64,000 bases of DNA from positions 1 to 64,000 of IMG/VR virus record IMGVR_UViG_3300028146_000008. The stretch is one strand, 5' to 3'. This document shows positions 1 to 8,958 of this stretch, piece after piece. The stretch comes from a virus. How positions within the stretch are numbered: position 1 is the first letter of the stretch; each line of letters opens with the position of its first letter. The position numbers were made by a program, and so were the translations under genes. The notes beneath the pieces are model-generated. The model did no database searches. It saw nothing but the letters and a program-made list of their open reading frames with translations, and was not told the origin of the DNA.

Positions 1-260
1 TCCGGCGGCAGGGCGAGATTGGTTTGGGTAAGGGAGTCTATCTGAGCCTTGGTTTGTTGCTGGAGGGTTTGGTTCTGCTGGGCAATTTGTTGAGCGATAG
101 ATTGGAGTTCTATCGCTCGCTCGTGGTCATGGTCAGCGATGACTTTTTCTATGAAGTAGACGCTTCCCACGGCCAAGATAATTACCACGGCCAGGAGAGC
201 TAGATGCGTTTTGATCCAGGTCCAGTCCTTGGAGATGACTGTATCCGTTGGCAGGCTCAT
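1..260 (-). CDS. Small membrane protein with coiled coil (partial)
   Basis: The frame begins with ATG at 260 and runs off the left edge. The visible 86 residues start MSLPTDTVISKDWTW, have one membrane segment at about residues 19-38 (LALLAVVIILAVGSVYF) and then a Gln-rich region with a heptad look (ELQSIAQQIAQQNQTL). The start overlaps the stop of the upstream gene (ATGA), so the two are translationally coupled. The topology, a short N-terminal anchor plus an extended coiled coil, would suit a spanin or other envelope protein, but nothing specific is recognisable. Function unknown. Confidence 0.8.
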   Translation of the reverse strand, partial: MSLPTDTVISKDWTWIKTHLALLAVVIILAVGSVYFIEKVIADHDHERAIELQSIAQQIAQQNQTLQQQTKAQIDSLTQTNLALPP

Positions 261-565
261 TGCTTCACATCCGGAGTGCTGCCGTACAGAAACATTTTGT
301 GCCCGAGTTGCCGACTTAAATCTTCAAGTTGTTCGGGCGTAAACATAGCCACGGTAGGCTGTTTTTTCAGTGCGTCAAAAAACTCCTTGGCTTTGTTGAA
401 ACCTTCTTCGGCAGCTTCCTTAGCGTCCATGCATTGTTTGGCTAAAACCCATGCTTCCGCCGCGTCTTTTTCTGCCGCTTTCACCCGCGCCATGTAGTAG
501 ATAGCGACCAGCGCCAGAAGGGTGAACGCAACTCCTACTAAGCCTGCTAGAAATGAGTGGATCAC
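257..565 (-). CDS. Small membrane-anchored coiled-coil protein
   Basis: This 102-residue protein has an N-terminal membrane segment (FLAGLVGVAFTLLALVAIYY, residues 5-24), then an Ala/Lys/Glu-rich helical region and a charged C-terminus. The start is GTG at 565, with GGAGG 11 nt upstream and a sigma70-type promoter at 590-618. The stop overlaps the next ATG (ATGA). Paired with the following, similarly built membrane protein, it could belong to a spanin-like or entry complex; this is inference from topology only. Confidence 0.75.
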   Translation of the reverse strand: MIHSFLAGLVGVAFTLLALVAIYYMARVKAAEKDAAEAWVLAKQCMDAKEAAEEGFNKAKEFFDALKKQPTVAMFTPEQLEDLSRQLGHKMFLYGSTPDVKQ

Positions 566-589
566 TTAATTATGAGCCTCCAATAAAGT

Positions 590-618
590 ACTATACCACA
601 GTTCTTTATTTAGTTCAA
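590..618 (-). promoter_or_regulatory. Sigma70-type promoter
   Basis: On the minus strand TTGAAC (613-618) and TATAGT (590-595) are 17 nt apart. A TGTGG sequence directly before the -10 box gives an extended -10. It faces the gene starting at 565. Confidence 0.65.
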
Positions 619-632
619 CTAATTACTTCACT

Positions 633-1112
633 TTACTGCGTTATTTTAATCTCTTGGCTATCAGGAGCAACCCGATCCCGCAGAGGAACGACCCGCTCAT
701 CTCCATCACTTTCAGTGCTACGTAAAGATACGTCAGTAGAGGGCTGATTTCGATCATATATGCCTGCTTTCAACATCTTTTTGTAGAGTTTTCGCTGTTT
801 TTTGGTTCCCACCCTCCCTGGTAGCCCGAACCTTGGTGCTCCCAGAGCCTGCGTAGCGGGTGGATTTTTCAAATATTCCAAAATCTTTTCGACCAAAACG
901 ATGGTCAGTGCCCCGACCATTACGTTGCATCGGAAGCAGAGAAGCCCCCGGATTAGTCCATCGGCGTGGTTGTGGTCCACGGCCAGCCGTAGCGGTTTTC
1001 CCTGTTCACTTAGTGAATGACCGCAGAGAGCGCACACGCCTTTTTGGTGCGTCAGAATCGTTTTGTGGTCCTCTTCGGTGAGGTTGAAATTCCAGTATTT
1101 AGATCGTGCCAT
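633..1112 (-). CDS. Endonuclease VII-like HNH nuclease
   Basis: The 159-residue protein carries the recombination endonuclease VII signature: C27xxC30, D46-H47-N48-H49, then a second zinc pair C59xxC62 followed by Asn (GLLCFRCN). The family cleaves branched DNA such as Holliday junctions, and phage members debranch DNA before packaging. A C-terminal extension after about residue 90 is basic (KKQRKLYKKMLKAG) and then acidic. One dispersed palindrome (1004-1018) lies inside the frame and encodes HSLSEQ between the first zinc pair and the HNH core. The start overlaps the previous stop (TAATG). Confidence 0.9.
   Translation of the reverse strand: MARSKYWNFNLTEEDHKTILTHQKGVCALCGHSLSEQGKPLRLAVDHNHADGLIRGLLCFRCNVMVGALTIVLVEKILEYLKNPPATQALGAPRFGLPGRVGTKKQRKLYKKMLKAGIYDRNQPSTDVSLRSTESDGDERVVPLRDRVAPDSQEIKITQ
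1004..1018. repeat. Dispersed palindrome copy, GTTCACTTAGTGAAT
   Basis: Nearly perfect inverted repeat inside the endonuclease VII-like gene; on the coding strand it is read as SLSEQ. Confidence 0.8.
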
Positions 1113-1564
1113 TAGCTGAAGAAAGTCAGGGTGCCGACCTGGGCAGAGCGCGGGTGAATGTCGGGTCTGCGTGAGATTTGTTCCAGAAAATCCTCGTCAT
1201 CAATTTCGTTCAGTCTCGCCCAGTACAAAACCGGAGATGCTGGCCGCGCTAAGACGCTTTCTTTAGGAACCGTTACGTCATCTTTTCTGGTTCCGTCAAA
1301 AATCCCGTCTACTTCCTGCAAGATTTGTTGGAATGAGTAAATCCGGGGGTCGGGTATTTCTATTCGTTCATCTCGGCTATACGCTCGCGGGTAAATGTCC
1401 CGGTAGTGGTTCAAAATGGAGGCCCAGTCACCGTTCCACCAGCCTGCGTCAAATCGGTTCCGGAGGGCGAAACAGACAGCCCGCATACCGTCGATCCCGT
1501 CCCGGAAGCCCTCTACATGGGCAATAGTAGCAATATGTGCTTTTAAAAAGTTCGATCCATCCAT
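1112..1564 (-). CDS. Possible cell-wall hydrolase
   Basis: This 150-residue protein starts at ATG 1564 (MDGSNFLKAHIATIAHVEG). The stretch AHVEGFRDGIDGMRAVCFAL followed by RNR resembles the Glu-containing motif and conserved NR of SleB-type wall hydrolases (E...G..AVA..NR), but I cannot confirm the family. A GTG at 1582 would extend the frame by six residues. I prefer 1564 because a promoter -10 box at 1573-1578 lies only 8 nt upstream, so a transcript from it would be leaderless. It overlaps the endonuclease VII-like gene by one base. Confidence 0.75.
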   Translation of the reverse strand: MDGSNFLKAHIATIAHVEGFRDGIDGMRAVCFALRNRFDAGWWNGDWASILNHYRDIYPRAYSRDERIEIPDPRIYSFQQILQEVDGIFDGTRKDDVTVPKESVLARPASPVLYWARLNEIDDEDFLEQISRRPDIHPRSAQVGTLTFFS

Positions 1565-1572
1565 ATACAAAT

Positions 1573-1601
1573 ATGGTAGCACAAATGCTGAATTAAATCA
1601 A
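1573..1601 (-). promoter_or_regulatory. Sigma70-type promoter, predicted leaderless transcript
   Basis: Minus-strand TTGATT (1596-1601), 17 nt, TACCAT (1573-1578), with TGTGC before the -10 box. Eight nt separate the -10 box from ATG 1564. Confidence 0.6.
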
Positions 1602-1624
1602 GGACTACTTCATGTATTTAATGC

Positions 1625-1653
1625 TTGACACAATTCCTGTAATTTGTTAGGGT
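1625..1653 (+). promoter_or_regulatory. Sigma70-type promoter, predicted leaderless transcript
   Basis: TTGACA (1625-1630), 17 nt, TAGGGT (1648-1653). The ATG of the methyltransferase is at 1661, seven nt after the -10 box, and no ribosome binding site precedes it. Confidence 0.6.
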
Positions 1654-1660
1654 ATTGTGT

Positions 1661-2119
1661 ATGAGTTTCACGGACAACACTACTGGGCGCTACGAGTGGG
1701 AGACCCCGCCCGAGTTCTTTGAATCGGTAAATAGCGAGTTCAACTTCACTTGTGATGTATGCGCCACGCCGGATAAGACTAAGGTTCCCGAGAATTTTTA
1801 CACGCCCGAGCAAAACGGGTTGCTTCAGAAATGGAACGGCGTCTGCTGGATGAATCCGCCGTATGGGAGGGATATTTCCAAATGGGTTGCGAAAGCCAAA
1901 CGAGAGAGAGAGAACGGGACTACCACGGTCTGCCTTCTACCGAGCCGTACAGACAATGCTTGGTGGCATCAGCACGTTATGGAGGCGGACGAGATCAGAT
2001 TTCTGCGAGGTCGGCTGAAATTCGTCGGAGCCCGCGATTCAGCGAAATTCGCTTCCTGTCTCGTGATATTTCGTGGGATTAAGTCGTGTGAACCGGTTCT
2101 TTCGCCCCGGCCTTCTTAG
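1661..2119 (+). CDS. dam: Phage DNA N6-adenine methyltransferase
   Basis: The 152-residue protein has the architecture of the phage Dam family (PF05869): an N-terminal WETPPEFF segment, the cysteine pair FTCDVCATP, the catalytic NPPYG motif (residues 65-69), TVCLLPSRTD and the EIRFLRGRLKF segment. It methylates adenine N6 in DNA, probably to protect phage DNA from host restriction. ATG 1661 is chosen over TTG 1655 because the promoter is immediately upstream. It is a plus-strand gene at the end of the leftward late region and overlaps the 3' end of the convergent gene 2079-3395 by 41 nt, which fits an autonomously transcribed accessory gene. Confidence 0.93.
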   Translation: MSFTDNTTGRYEWETPPEFFESVNSEFNFTCDVCATPDKTKVPENFYTPEQNGLLQKWNGVCWMNPPYGRDISKWVAKAKRERENGTTTVCLLPSRTDNAWWHQHVMEADEIRFLRGRLKFVGARDSAKFASCLVIFRGIKSCEPVLSPRPS

Positions 2120-3395
2120 AGTAGTTTGGTGCCCACGGATCATACGTATTTTTATCGTATGAGTTTTCGTCTGTAACCTTTGGTGGCCAGTTCTTCTGGG
2201 CTGGTCGGTCGCTTGCTCTCTTGGCGGGTGCTTTCTGACCTTTCTTGGGTTCGTCCACACCTTCGATTACCATGCGGCTATTGTTCTTAGGCTCGTCCCC
2301 GAAAGCGATGTTTTTACCTAGCCCTGCGGTTCCTTTTTTAAGGATATTTCCTTCGATCTGTTTCAAGGTATCCAGTTGATGCTGGGCGATACCCTTCTCT
2401 TCCGCAGTGGCTTGGGGGTTTCGGGTGATATCTCGTAAGCGGCTAACTTCGTAATCTACGTTTTGTTTTGTCCACGCGGCTTTGTTTGGACCTTCTTTGA
2501 TTTGTTGGGATTCGATTTTTTCGGCTTTTCCTGCGGTTTTGGGAGCGGCGTTTTCTGCTTTCATCCGCGCGTTCAGTTCGTCCGTAGTAGGCGCGGATTT
2601 CAGACCTTCTAGTTTCTGGTCCGCAATGGCTTTCATGGCTTCCGGAGAACTCATCTCCGATTCGCGAATCGCGAATGTTTTTCCAGGTAAGTCAGGGTGC
2701 TCCACTTGGTGAACTCCCGTACCGGGTACTACTTCACCTTTATGGACCATGCCTATGTGTTCGATTTTACCCTTGGCATCTTTGCCTGCGAATTCTGCCG
2801 CTGATTGCTCACCTAATTGCTTCACGGTATTTGCGGATTCTTCTAGTGCATTTAATGGTTTTAATTCCGCAGAAATCATAGGTGGCGCGATAGCCATTTG
2901 CGCGGTCTGACCCACTGTGTGGCCAACTGGAACCGCGTCCAGAGCGTGTCCTGCCGCAGTTGCGAGCCCCTGAGTAACTGGATTCATCGGAGCGCCCGTT
3001 TGGGTGTGCCCGGTCGAACCCGCTTGTTTCAAATCCGCAGCCATGTTGTCCAGACCTTGGCGGAATGGGCTCAAAACCGTTTCATCTAAGTGATGGGCGT
3101 GCTCGTCTACGGCGCGTTTGATTTTTCCGTAGAATTGTTCAACCGGAGAACCGAAGTTTTCTTTGTACTGTTGCTCACCCTCGGCTTGCGGGGAATTTGA
3201 ATCCCACTCGTGGCCAGGGCCAAGAGCCTTACGGGACGTGTCCGTTTCCGGAGTGACGTTGCGTTTTACAGTTTGAGCTGTGGATTCCGGCTGAACCTCG
3301 CGCACCCTGATTCCTTCATACGGGTTTTGCGAGACCTGCTGTTCACTTTGTGAAGTAGTGTCTACTCCATCCGGCATGGTTTCTAGTTCGGCCAT
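2079..3395 (-). CDS. Putative internal virion protein
   Basis: This 438-residue protein is hydrophilic, rich in Glu, Lys, Ala and Gln, without recognisable enzymatic motifs. A 'KGEVVPGTGVHQVEHPDLPG' stretch near residues 220-240 may be a small globular domain; the C-terminal third is basic. It is the last gene of a run of three large coupled genes (ATG at 3395 shares a base with the stop of the upstream gene), the usual place of DNA-ejection proteins in short-tailed phages. Role inferred from order only. Confidence 0.85.
   Translation of the reverse strand: MAELETMPDGVDTTSQSEQQVSQNPYEGIRVREVQPESTAQTVKRNVTPETDTSRKALGPGHEWDSNSPQAEGEQQYKENFGSPVEQFYGKIKRAVDEHAHHLDETVLSPFRQGLDNMAADLKQAGSTGHTQTGAPMNPVTQGLATAAGHALDAVPVGHTVGQTAQMAIAPPMISAELKPLNALEESANTVKQLGEQSAAEFAGKDAKGKIEHIGMVHKGEVVPGTGVHQVEHPDLPGKTFAIRESEMSSPEAMKAIADQKLEGLKSAPTTDELNARMKAENAAPKTAGKAEKIESQQIKEGPNKAAWTKQNVDYEVSRLRDITRNPQATAEEKGIAQHQLDTLKQIEGNILKKGTAGLGKNIAFGDEPKNNSRMVIEGVDEPKKGQKAPAKRASDRPAQKNWPPKVTDENSYDKNTYDPWAPNYSKKAGAKEPVHTT
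3341..3358. repeat. Dispersed palindrome copy, GTTCACTTTGTGAAG
   Basis: Lies in the N-terminal codons of the gene 2079-3395 and is read there as TTSQSEQ. Confidence 0.75.
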
Positions 3396-5218
3396 TATTT
3401 TTTACCCCCGCCCGCAGGCAAAGGTCTATTCTTCTGGGCGTCCTGCCATAGCTGGCTGATTTCTGTGACTTCTTCGGGACTCATATTTTCCATCACAGCT
3501 TTAGCGTCGGGATCCTGTTGCAGCAGTTTAGGAACATCTTCCATGTGGACTTCGCGTTCTTTACCATCTCCACCTTGGAAACGAATCCACCGCAGGGGTT
3601 GCTCTCCGACAACGGGGGCACCTTTTTCGGCCAAGGCTTTGACAGATGTTGCCGCGCCTTTGCTGAAATCTCTGCCCATCTCTTCGAGGGCGCTGCTAGA
3701 TACACTGTCTTGGCCGACTTTTTTGACCGCGCGATTTAACAGTTCGGTGGGGCTGTTGTAGATTTTATCTATAATAGGCAACGCAGCGGCTGCCGCCCCT
3801 AGCGGTCCACCGTGTGCTAGCCCTACAGTTGCACCAATCGCTTGTTTCAAACTGATGGGTTGTTGGCGACCAGAGACATTGGCGCGTCCGCGCATGTACT
3901 CTTCCATGCTTTTCAGAGCGCCGTATGTGGCTTTCGTGTTTTTTAAATCATCGCCGCCATTTTGTTCAGCATATTGATACAGTCGGTCGCGCAGAGCTTT
4001 TGTTCCAGCGACTCGCGATGCGGTAAACCCGTCTACCTTCTCCCACGCCGCTCGTTCGGAAGGACTCAGCTTGTAGTAGCCAGCTTTTTGTAATTCCGCG
4101 TTCATGGTTTCCAACATCGTCTCAGCTTGGCCAACCGTTCTGACACTCTCAAGAAGTTTGGCTTTTCCCTCAACTTCTTTGGAGAATTTCTTCATGTTGG
4201 CTTGTTGCAGTTCATCCTTCGGAATCCGATCTCGCACCGCTTCGGCGATTGGATTGTTCGGCATTGGTCCCGTGAACCCTTGTGGATGCGGAAATAGATC
4301 GTCGCTCGCGTGCTGTTTCAAGAAGGGGGAAATTTCGTTATCCCAAACACCCTGCTTTACGGTGCGGACGCGATCCGCAGCGTCGAACATATCCTTGAAC
4401 TTATCGTTTTCGCCGACTTCTTTAACCATTCGATCTTTCGATAGTTCCCAGTTTTTCAAGAAGTTGTAGTCATTTTTGCGTGATTGGAGCGCCCGCATTA
4501 CATCTTCTTCGGCAGAAGTTAGAACACCAGCCGCTTCTCCAAATTTCTGAATTGTCGGGCCAACTACTTTTTCACCAATAGCCCCACCAACTCCCGCACC
4601 TATTGCGCCTCCTACTCCGCTTTGGGTAGTAGAGTTTCCTTCCGCAGTTCCCTTCACGGCTCCTTGCACCCCACCGACCGGTACTTGGCTCAGAAGAATT
4701 TTTGAAGCTTTAGGGTATTTTTCCAGAAGTGCTAGAAGTTTCGGACTCTTTGCAGCTATTTTTTCTACGAAACCTAATCCTTTTAGCGCAGCCTCGCCGC
4801 CAGCAAACTCCAAAACATCTTCGCCAAATGCACCGATCCTCTCTCCTGTATTTCTTGGTTCCGTGTACTCGGCTGGGATTGGGGCGAGCGGCTGTCCTGT
4901 TAGGGCTTGATTGAGCCCACCAGGAACTGTGCTGTCCAGAATCTTTGCCCCGCCTTGTACAGTCTTCAACGCGCTTCCGCCAAATCCCGAGGCTACATCG
5001 CCCACAAATTGAGCGGTGTTTTTCAAAGAATCGAGTGTGGTTCCACCTTTTCCAGCCGGTGGGCGACTTGCAGCCGGAGCGGGAGGGGTAACCGGGGAAA
5101 ATCCCGCAGGTGGGGGAGGAGTGTTGGCATCTGCTGGCTGAACCGGGGAGAATCCCGGAGGCGGTGGGGGGTCTCCTGCCGGAGCCTGTGGTGCTCCTAC
5201 CTGGGGTTCATCGAACAT
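3395..5218 (-). CDS. Putative DNA-ejection / internal virion protein
   Basis: The 607-residue protein has a Pro-rich N-terminus with repeated GFSPV units, a predicted helical middle, and a Gly/Ala segment (GVGGAIGAGVGGAIGEKV, about residues 200-220) that could insert in a membrane. A second Gly/Ala stretch follows at about residue 470. This composition matches internal proteins that leave the capsid with the DNA and form a conduit, which is an inference. It is coupled to both neighbours by one-base stop/start overlaps. Confidence 0.85.
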   Translation of the reverse strand: MFDEPQVGAPQAPAGDPPPPPGFSPVQPADANTPPPPAGFSPVTPPAPAASRPPAGKGGTTLDSLKNTAQFVGDVASGFGGSALKTVQGGAKILDSTVPGGLNQALTGQPLAPIPAEYTEPRNTGERIGAFGEDVLEFAGGEAALKGLGFVEKIAAKSPKLLALLEKYPKASKILLSQVPVGGVQGAVKGTAEGNSTTQSGVGGAIGAGVGGAIGEKVVGPTIQKFGEAAGVLTSAEEDVMRALQSRKNDYNFLKNWELSKDRMVKEVGENDKFKDMFDAADRVRTVKQGVWDNEISPFLKQHASDDLFPHPQGFTGPMPNNPIAEAVRDRIPKDELQQANMKKFSKEVEGKAKLLESVRTVGQAETMLETMNAELQKAGYYKLSPSERAAWEKVDGFTASRVAGTKALRDRLYQYAEQNGGDDLKNTKATYGALKSMEEYMRGRANVSGRQQPISLKQAIGATVGLAHGGPLGAAAAALPIIDKIYNSPTELLNRAVKKVGQDSVSSSALEEMGRDFSKGAATSVKALAEKGAPVVGEQPLRWIRFQGGDGKEREVHMEDVPKLLQQDPDAKAVMENMSPEEVTEISQLWQDAQKNRPLPAGGGKK

Positions 5219-7488
5219 TATTGAACTCCTGCGGGCGGGGTCTGTTGATACGGTTTACCAGTGTAGGCATCCACCCACGTTTTGCTTTGCGGGTCCCAAC
5301 CGATAAACATTCGCCCATCGGTATGGATTTTGGCTTTGTCCACGTTCGGGGCGACTTTATTCCAATCCGGTTGCAGAGGCTGATTCTGTTGTGGATTTCC
5401 AATAGGTGCAGCCGTTCCCTGTGTTGGAGCGGGGCCGACTTGCATTTGATTTCCGGGGCCGAACTCTTTCAGTCTGTCTCCGAGTCCTAAACGAATCGCA
5501 GCATCGCGAGCGCCCGTTGAAAGTATTCCGCCATAGTGAGTTCCAGTTAGAGAAACATACGGTTGGTCAAGTTCAGACAAACGATCCAAACCTTGGTGGC
5601 CCATTTGGTACAGAGCGGCGGCAGCCATTCCCACAGTGATATCCGGATTCACCAATGCGTCTTTAGCGTGGTTCTCGTCAGCGGTTCCGGCATGTCCGCT
5701 CTTGACTACGTTCTGCCACTCTTCACGAGCAGCGGTTAGACCGATGATTACTTGTTCCAGCAGCGGGGCGTCTTCGGCTCCGACCTTTAAACGTGCTTGG
5801 TTGATAGGCATGTTCAAGAGCGGAGAGTTAGTACGGGTCAGACGGTCGGACAGTTCCTTCGCATCCGCAGCGTGGCGAAGCAGTTGACCGTTAGCCATCA
5901 AGCCTGCGCCGAGTTTGTTGCTCGGATTTTGGTAGTTTTCTTCGACTTTTTTAACTTCTTCGTACCCAGATTCTTTCCATTCCGGCAAAATCGCGCGAAC
6001 CAAAGATTCGTATTGCGCCCGGTTCATTCCCGGCACGCCCTTACGGAGCTGGGTGGCAATAGCTTTCGGATCCATTCGTTTGGTCAATAGGCCAAGCACT
6101 ACGTTCTGATCCTGCGGAGTGAGATTCATTAGAACACCCCGCGCGGCAGGGGGCAGACCTTGGTAGGCTTTCATTAGTTTGTCAACCGCAGCCGCTTTAT
6201 CATCGGGCGTTAAATTTCCACCATTTAGAGCATTTAATTGTTGCCGTAAGACTGCCGCATTTGCGAGAGATTCCTGAGTTTTTGCGACATCTAAGTTTGC
6301 TTGGCCTTTTCGCTGTTCAGCTTGTGCTTCTTTGTCGCCACGATCAGCCTCGGCTTTCAGCGCAGCTTCCGGGGTCACGCCTGCGGGATAGCCATGCTGA
6401 ATGTCTTCGTGAGTTACGGAATTCAGTAGACGGGGTTTGTCTCCCTCCCACACCAGTTCCGGAGTGTTTTCGCCCTTCAGCCATTCTTTATATCCAGCCG
6501 CTTTTTGGAGCAAAAGCGCAGACAAATCTTGTGGAGAAACTTCAAGCCCTGCGGTAAGACGGTCCACGTCATTCTTCGTGGTCTTGCCACCGAGAGGTGC
6601 GTATTTTTGAATATCGGCAACCAAAGATGGCGGCAGTGCGATTTTTCCATCCACGCCGTGAATCGGGAGCATGATGACTTGCCCTTCTCCCGGTTTCGTG
6701 GTCTGGTTTTCTTCGTCTATGGTTGGGGCAGAGAAACCGCCCGGTAAAAAGATATGTTTCGCAGCCGATGGGTCGTTATTGCCCTTCTCAGCAGCCGCCA
6801 TTTGCTCGGCTTGAGTTGCGCTTATAATCTGGGCGTCTAACCCTGCATCCTTAGCGGCGCGATACAGTTCCATGTTTCCTTGGCGCTGGGGGTCCATGTC
6901 CAGCCCGAGCTTCTGAGCCTCGACTATGTTTCGATACGTCAGGGCGTTTGTCGCAGCGACTTGATGTTTCTGGAGAATTGCTTTTTGCTGGGTTTCAAAT
7001 TCTTCTTTACTTTGCTCCCGTTTCAGAAGGTCTTCCTGCTTGGCGTTTTGCCGAACCGCTCCTGCACCGGCACCTAGTCCAGCTAGAGCATTCGCTAATC
7101 CGCTTTTTTGATCCGGAGCCTGGGAACCTGCTTGCAGCCCCATCAATGCTTTATTTGCGATAGCGCGGATTTTCTGAGACGGAGACATCGGCGGCGCTTC
7201 AGTTGTGATGAGCCGACCTTGGGCGTCGTAGGAATACGTGGGCGTGGATTTCCCGGCTAGTACTCCGGACACGTCCGAAAGTGCGCGGGTCGCCATATTT
7301 ACAAAACTGTGCAGCATTCGGTTGTTGCTCGGAGCGGCGGGCGCGGTTGGCTGAACTGCTGTGCTTACCGCAGTGGATGGATCGCCTGTTCCGCCCGGAA
7401 TTCCTGACGCAGCGTCCATTGGAACGGGAGCCGCAACGGGTTGCTCCGTTCCTGTTGCACCAGCAGATGGGGTATCTTCAAAAGCCAT
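5218..7488 (-). CDS. Large internal virion protein
   Basis: The 756-residue protein has a low-complexity Ala/Pro/Gly N-terminus, a long helical central region with likely coiled coils (about residues 130-220 and 370-420), and a C-terminal 'FIGWDPQSKTWVDAYTGKPY' segment. No lytic transglycosylase or protease motif is visible. It heads the group of three internal-protein-like genes; the size and order fit an ejectosome component. Function not recognised directly. Confidence 0.85.
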   Translation of the reverse strand: MAFEDTPSAGATGTEQPVAAPVPMDAASGIPGGTGDPSTAVSTAVQPTAPAAPSNNRMLHSFVNMATRALSDVSGVLAGKSTPTYSYDAQGRLITTEAPPMSPSQKIRAIANKALMGLQAGSQAPDQKSGLANALAGLGAGAGAVRQNAKQEDLLKREQSKEEFETQQKAILQKHQVAATNALTYRNIVEAQKLGLDMDPQRQGNMELYRAAKDAGLDAQIISATQAEQMAAAEKGNNDPSAAKHIFLPGGFSAPTIDEENQTTKPGEGQVIMLPIHGVDGKIALPPSLVADIQKYAPLGGKTTKNDVDRLTAGLEVSPQDLSALLLQKAAGYKEWLKGENTPELVWEGDKPRLLNSVTHEDIQHGYPAGVTPEAALKAEADRGDKEAQAEQRKGQANLDVAKTQESLANAAVLRQQLNALNGGNLTPDDKAAAVDKLMKAYQGLPPAARGVLMNLTPQDQNVVLGLLTKRMDPKAIATQLRKGVPGMNRAQYESLVRAILPEWKESGYEEVKKVEENYQNPSNKLGAGLMANGQLLRHAADAKELSDRLTRTNSPLLNMPINQARLKVGAEDAPLLEQVIIGLTAAREEWQNVVKSGHAGTADENHAKDALVNPDITVGMAAAALYQMGHQGLDRLSELDQPYVSLTGTHYGGILSTGARDAAIRLGLGDRLKEFGPGNQMQVGPAPTQGTAAPIGNPQQNQPLQPDWNKVAPNVDKAKIHTDGRMFIGWDPQSKTWVDAYTGKPYQQTPPAGVQ

Positions 7489-7890
7489 TTAATTCTCCTG
7501 TACAGGCGCTTCTATCGCTTCGAGCAGCCAACCGATTGGTGTAGTTAGTGAAACGGATTCATCACTAAGTGAACGGCGCAGAAACAAAATCAGTTTGCGA
7601 GCCGTGGATTCGTTGCTGAAACCGTAGATAGAAAACAAATCTTTCAGAGTGTTCTCGGGCATCAGGCGATTATTCTTACCGCTGCATTTCGCCTGCACAT
7701 CGGCGATGCCCGCTTTAAATCCACCCATTACGGAACTGAAAATCCTGTAGTGTTCGCTGTCACACTTTTTTTCCGGACGATAGGTTTTCAGCAACAACGG
7801 ATTACAAAGTTTGAAGGCTTTAGCGTCGGGATCGTCCCATGCACCGTTGTACTTCCCGACACTCAAAACGAAGGCTTCGATTTTCAACAT
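7489..7890 (-). CDS. Hypothetical protein
   Basis: A 133-residue protein starting MLKIEAFVLSVGKYNG. No family is recognised. A dispersed palindrome (7562-7575) lies in the frame and is read as RRSLSDES. The stop is directly next to the start of the 756-residue gene. Confidence 0.8.
   Translation of the reverse strand: MLKIEAFVLSVGKYNGAWDDPDAKAFKLCNPLLLKTYRPEKKCDSEHYRIFSSVMGGFKAGIADVQAKCSGKNNRLMPENTLKDLFSIYGFSNESTARKLILFLRRSLSDESVSLTTPIGWLLEAIEAPVQEN
7562..7575. repeat. Dispersed palindrome copy, TCACTAAGTGAACG
   Basis: Copy inside gene 7489-7890; the left arm is shortened. Confidence 0.7.
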
Positions 7891-7907
7891 GATATTTTTC
7901 TATTTCC

Positions 7908-8573
7908 TTATCCGGGTTGTCCTGTGCCCGAGTCTTGAAATGCCCCACCACCACCGCCGCTGTGTTTGCCAAATGGCAATAAACCGCCAATGATTCCACC
8001 GGCTAATCCTGCGACGGGTTTCATCCATGCCTGATTAGCTTCGGTGATCGAGTCAGCACCTTTTTGCTGGAGTCCTGCGCCGCTCACCGCTTCGCCACCG
8101 GCTGCCGTAACTGGATTTTCTAGTTCGCCAGGGGCTTTGCTGAGTCCGGATGTAGCAAATTCCCAGTTCTGTCGGCCAATGTCATACCCGCGTTGCGTGA
8201 TTTGCGACTGTGCGAGGGCTTCTTTTACTGCGGTGTCTTGTGCGAGTGAACCAAGAATCGCATCTTCGGACCCGCTTGGTAGATACGAAGTACCGCCACC
8301 GCGCGATGCGACCGCACCACGCACGGCATTTGCAGTCTGACCTGCCGCAGAATTAAGTTGTTCCGCAGTCATGGTGCGTTCAGCCGCTTCCTCGGCGGGT
8401 GACATTCCGAATTGGCTGGGTCCCGCATCCGAAATTGGCTGAAGATGACCTGTGAGATCACTCAGAATTTCTTGATTTTGTCCCGCGAAGTCTTGGAACT
8501 GAGATGTCAGAAGATTTGACACCTTTTGTTCATTGGCATACGCGGCTTTCTGCTGTGAACTGGCTCCGCACAT
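7908..8573 (-). CDS. Putative minor virion protein
   Basis: The 221-residue protein starts MCGASSQQ, has a helical N-terminal half and ends with a Gly-rich tail (SGGGGGAF). Small internal or neck-associated proteins with an MCG N-terminus occur next to the tail genes of other short-tailed phages, but I cannot name a family. It lies between tail-side genes and the internal protein group. Confidence 0.8.
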   Translation of the reverse strand: MCGASSQQKAAYANEQKVSNLLTSQFQDFAGQNQEILSDLTGHLQPISDAGPSQFGMSPAEEAAERTMTAEQLNSAAGQTANAVRGAVASRGGGTSYLPSGSEDAILGSLAQDTAVKEALAQSQITQRGYDIGRQNWEFATSGLSKAPGELENPVTAAGGEAVSGAGLQQKGADSITEANQAWMKPVAGLAGGIIGGLLPFGKHSGGGGGAFQDSGTGQPG

Positions 8574-8574
8574 C

Positions 8575-8958
8575 TTATGTCCTCACAAATTTGCCGTCGA
8601 ACGGCTCGAAACCTAACTTCTCAGTGAATTTTTTGGCTTTTCCGCCCGGTTTCACAATTACTTCAGTACAGCCGCTTTTGCGGCCAATCTCTTTGAACCA
8701 ATCCCGGACTTCCGCGCCGACTTTCGCGTTTCTTAGTGGCGTTTTTGGGTTGAATTGAACGGCGACTCGCAACGCTTTCTGAAATCTGGCGGCCATTACT
8801 GGGCCGTTTTCGTCGTAAATGAGAGCGACTTCGCTATTCGGTTCCCAAATCTGGTCTTCGGTGATGCCAACTTGTTGGTGAAAAGCATCATTTTTGAGCC
8901 ATTCGGCAACTAAGTCAGCTTCTGGATCGGTTTTATAAATCTTTTTAACTAAGATCAT
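8575..8958 (-). CDS. GNAT-like acetyltransferase fold protein (paralogue 1)
   Basis: About 127 residues from ATG 8958 (a GTG at 8970 is possible). The order of elements, an N-terminal helix, strands around VALIYDENGPVMAARF, a helix EVRDWFKEIGRKSGC, strand EVIVKP and the closing KKFTEKLGFEPF, matches GNAT folds, where the last helix precedes a 'LGF' turn. The acetyl-CoA loop (Q/RxxGxG/A) is not clear. The next gene upstream has the same layout (paired paralogues). Confidence 0.8.
   Translation of the reverse strand: MILVKKIYKTDPEADLVAEWLKNDAFHQQVGITEDQIWEPNSEVALIYDENGPVMAARFQKALRVAVQFNPKTPLRNAKVGAEVRDWFKEIGRKSGCTEVIVKPGGKAKKFTEKLGFEPFDGKFVRT

Noticed and set aside
553-747. 64-codon plus-strand frame
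   Set aside because: No ribosome binding site; it crosses the minus-strand promoter and the endonuclease VII-like gene.
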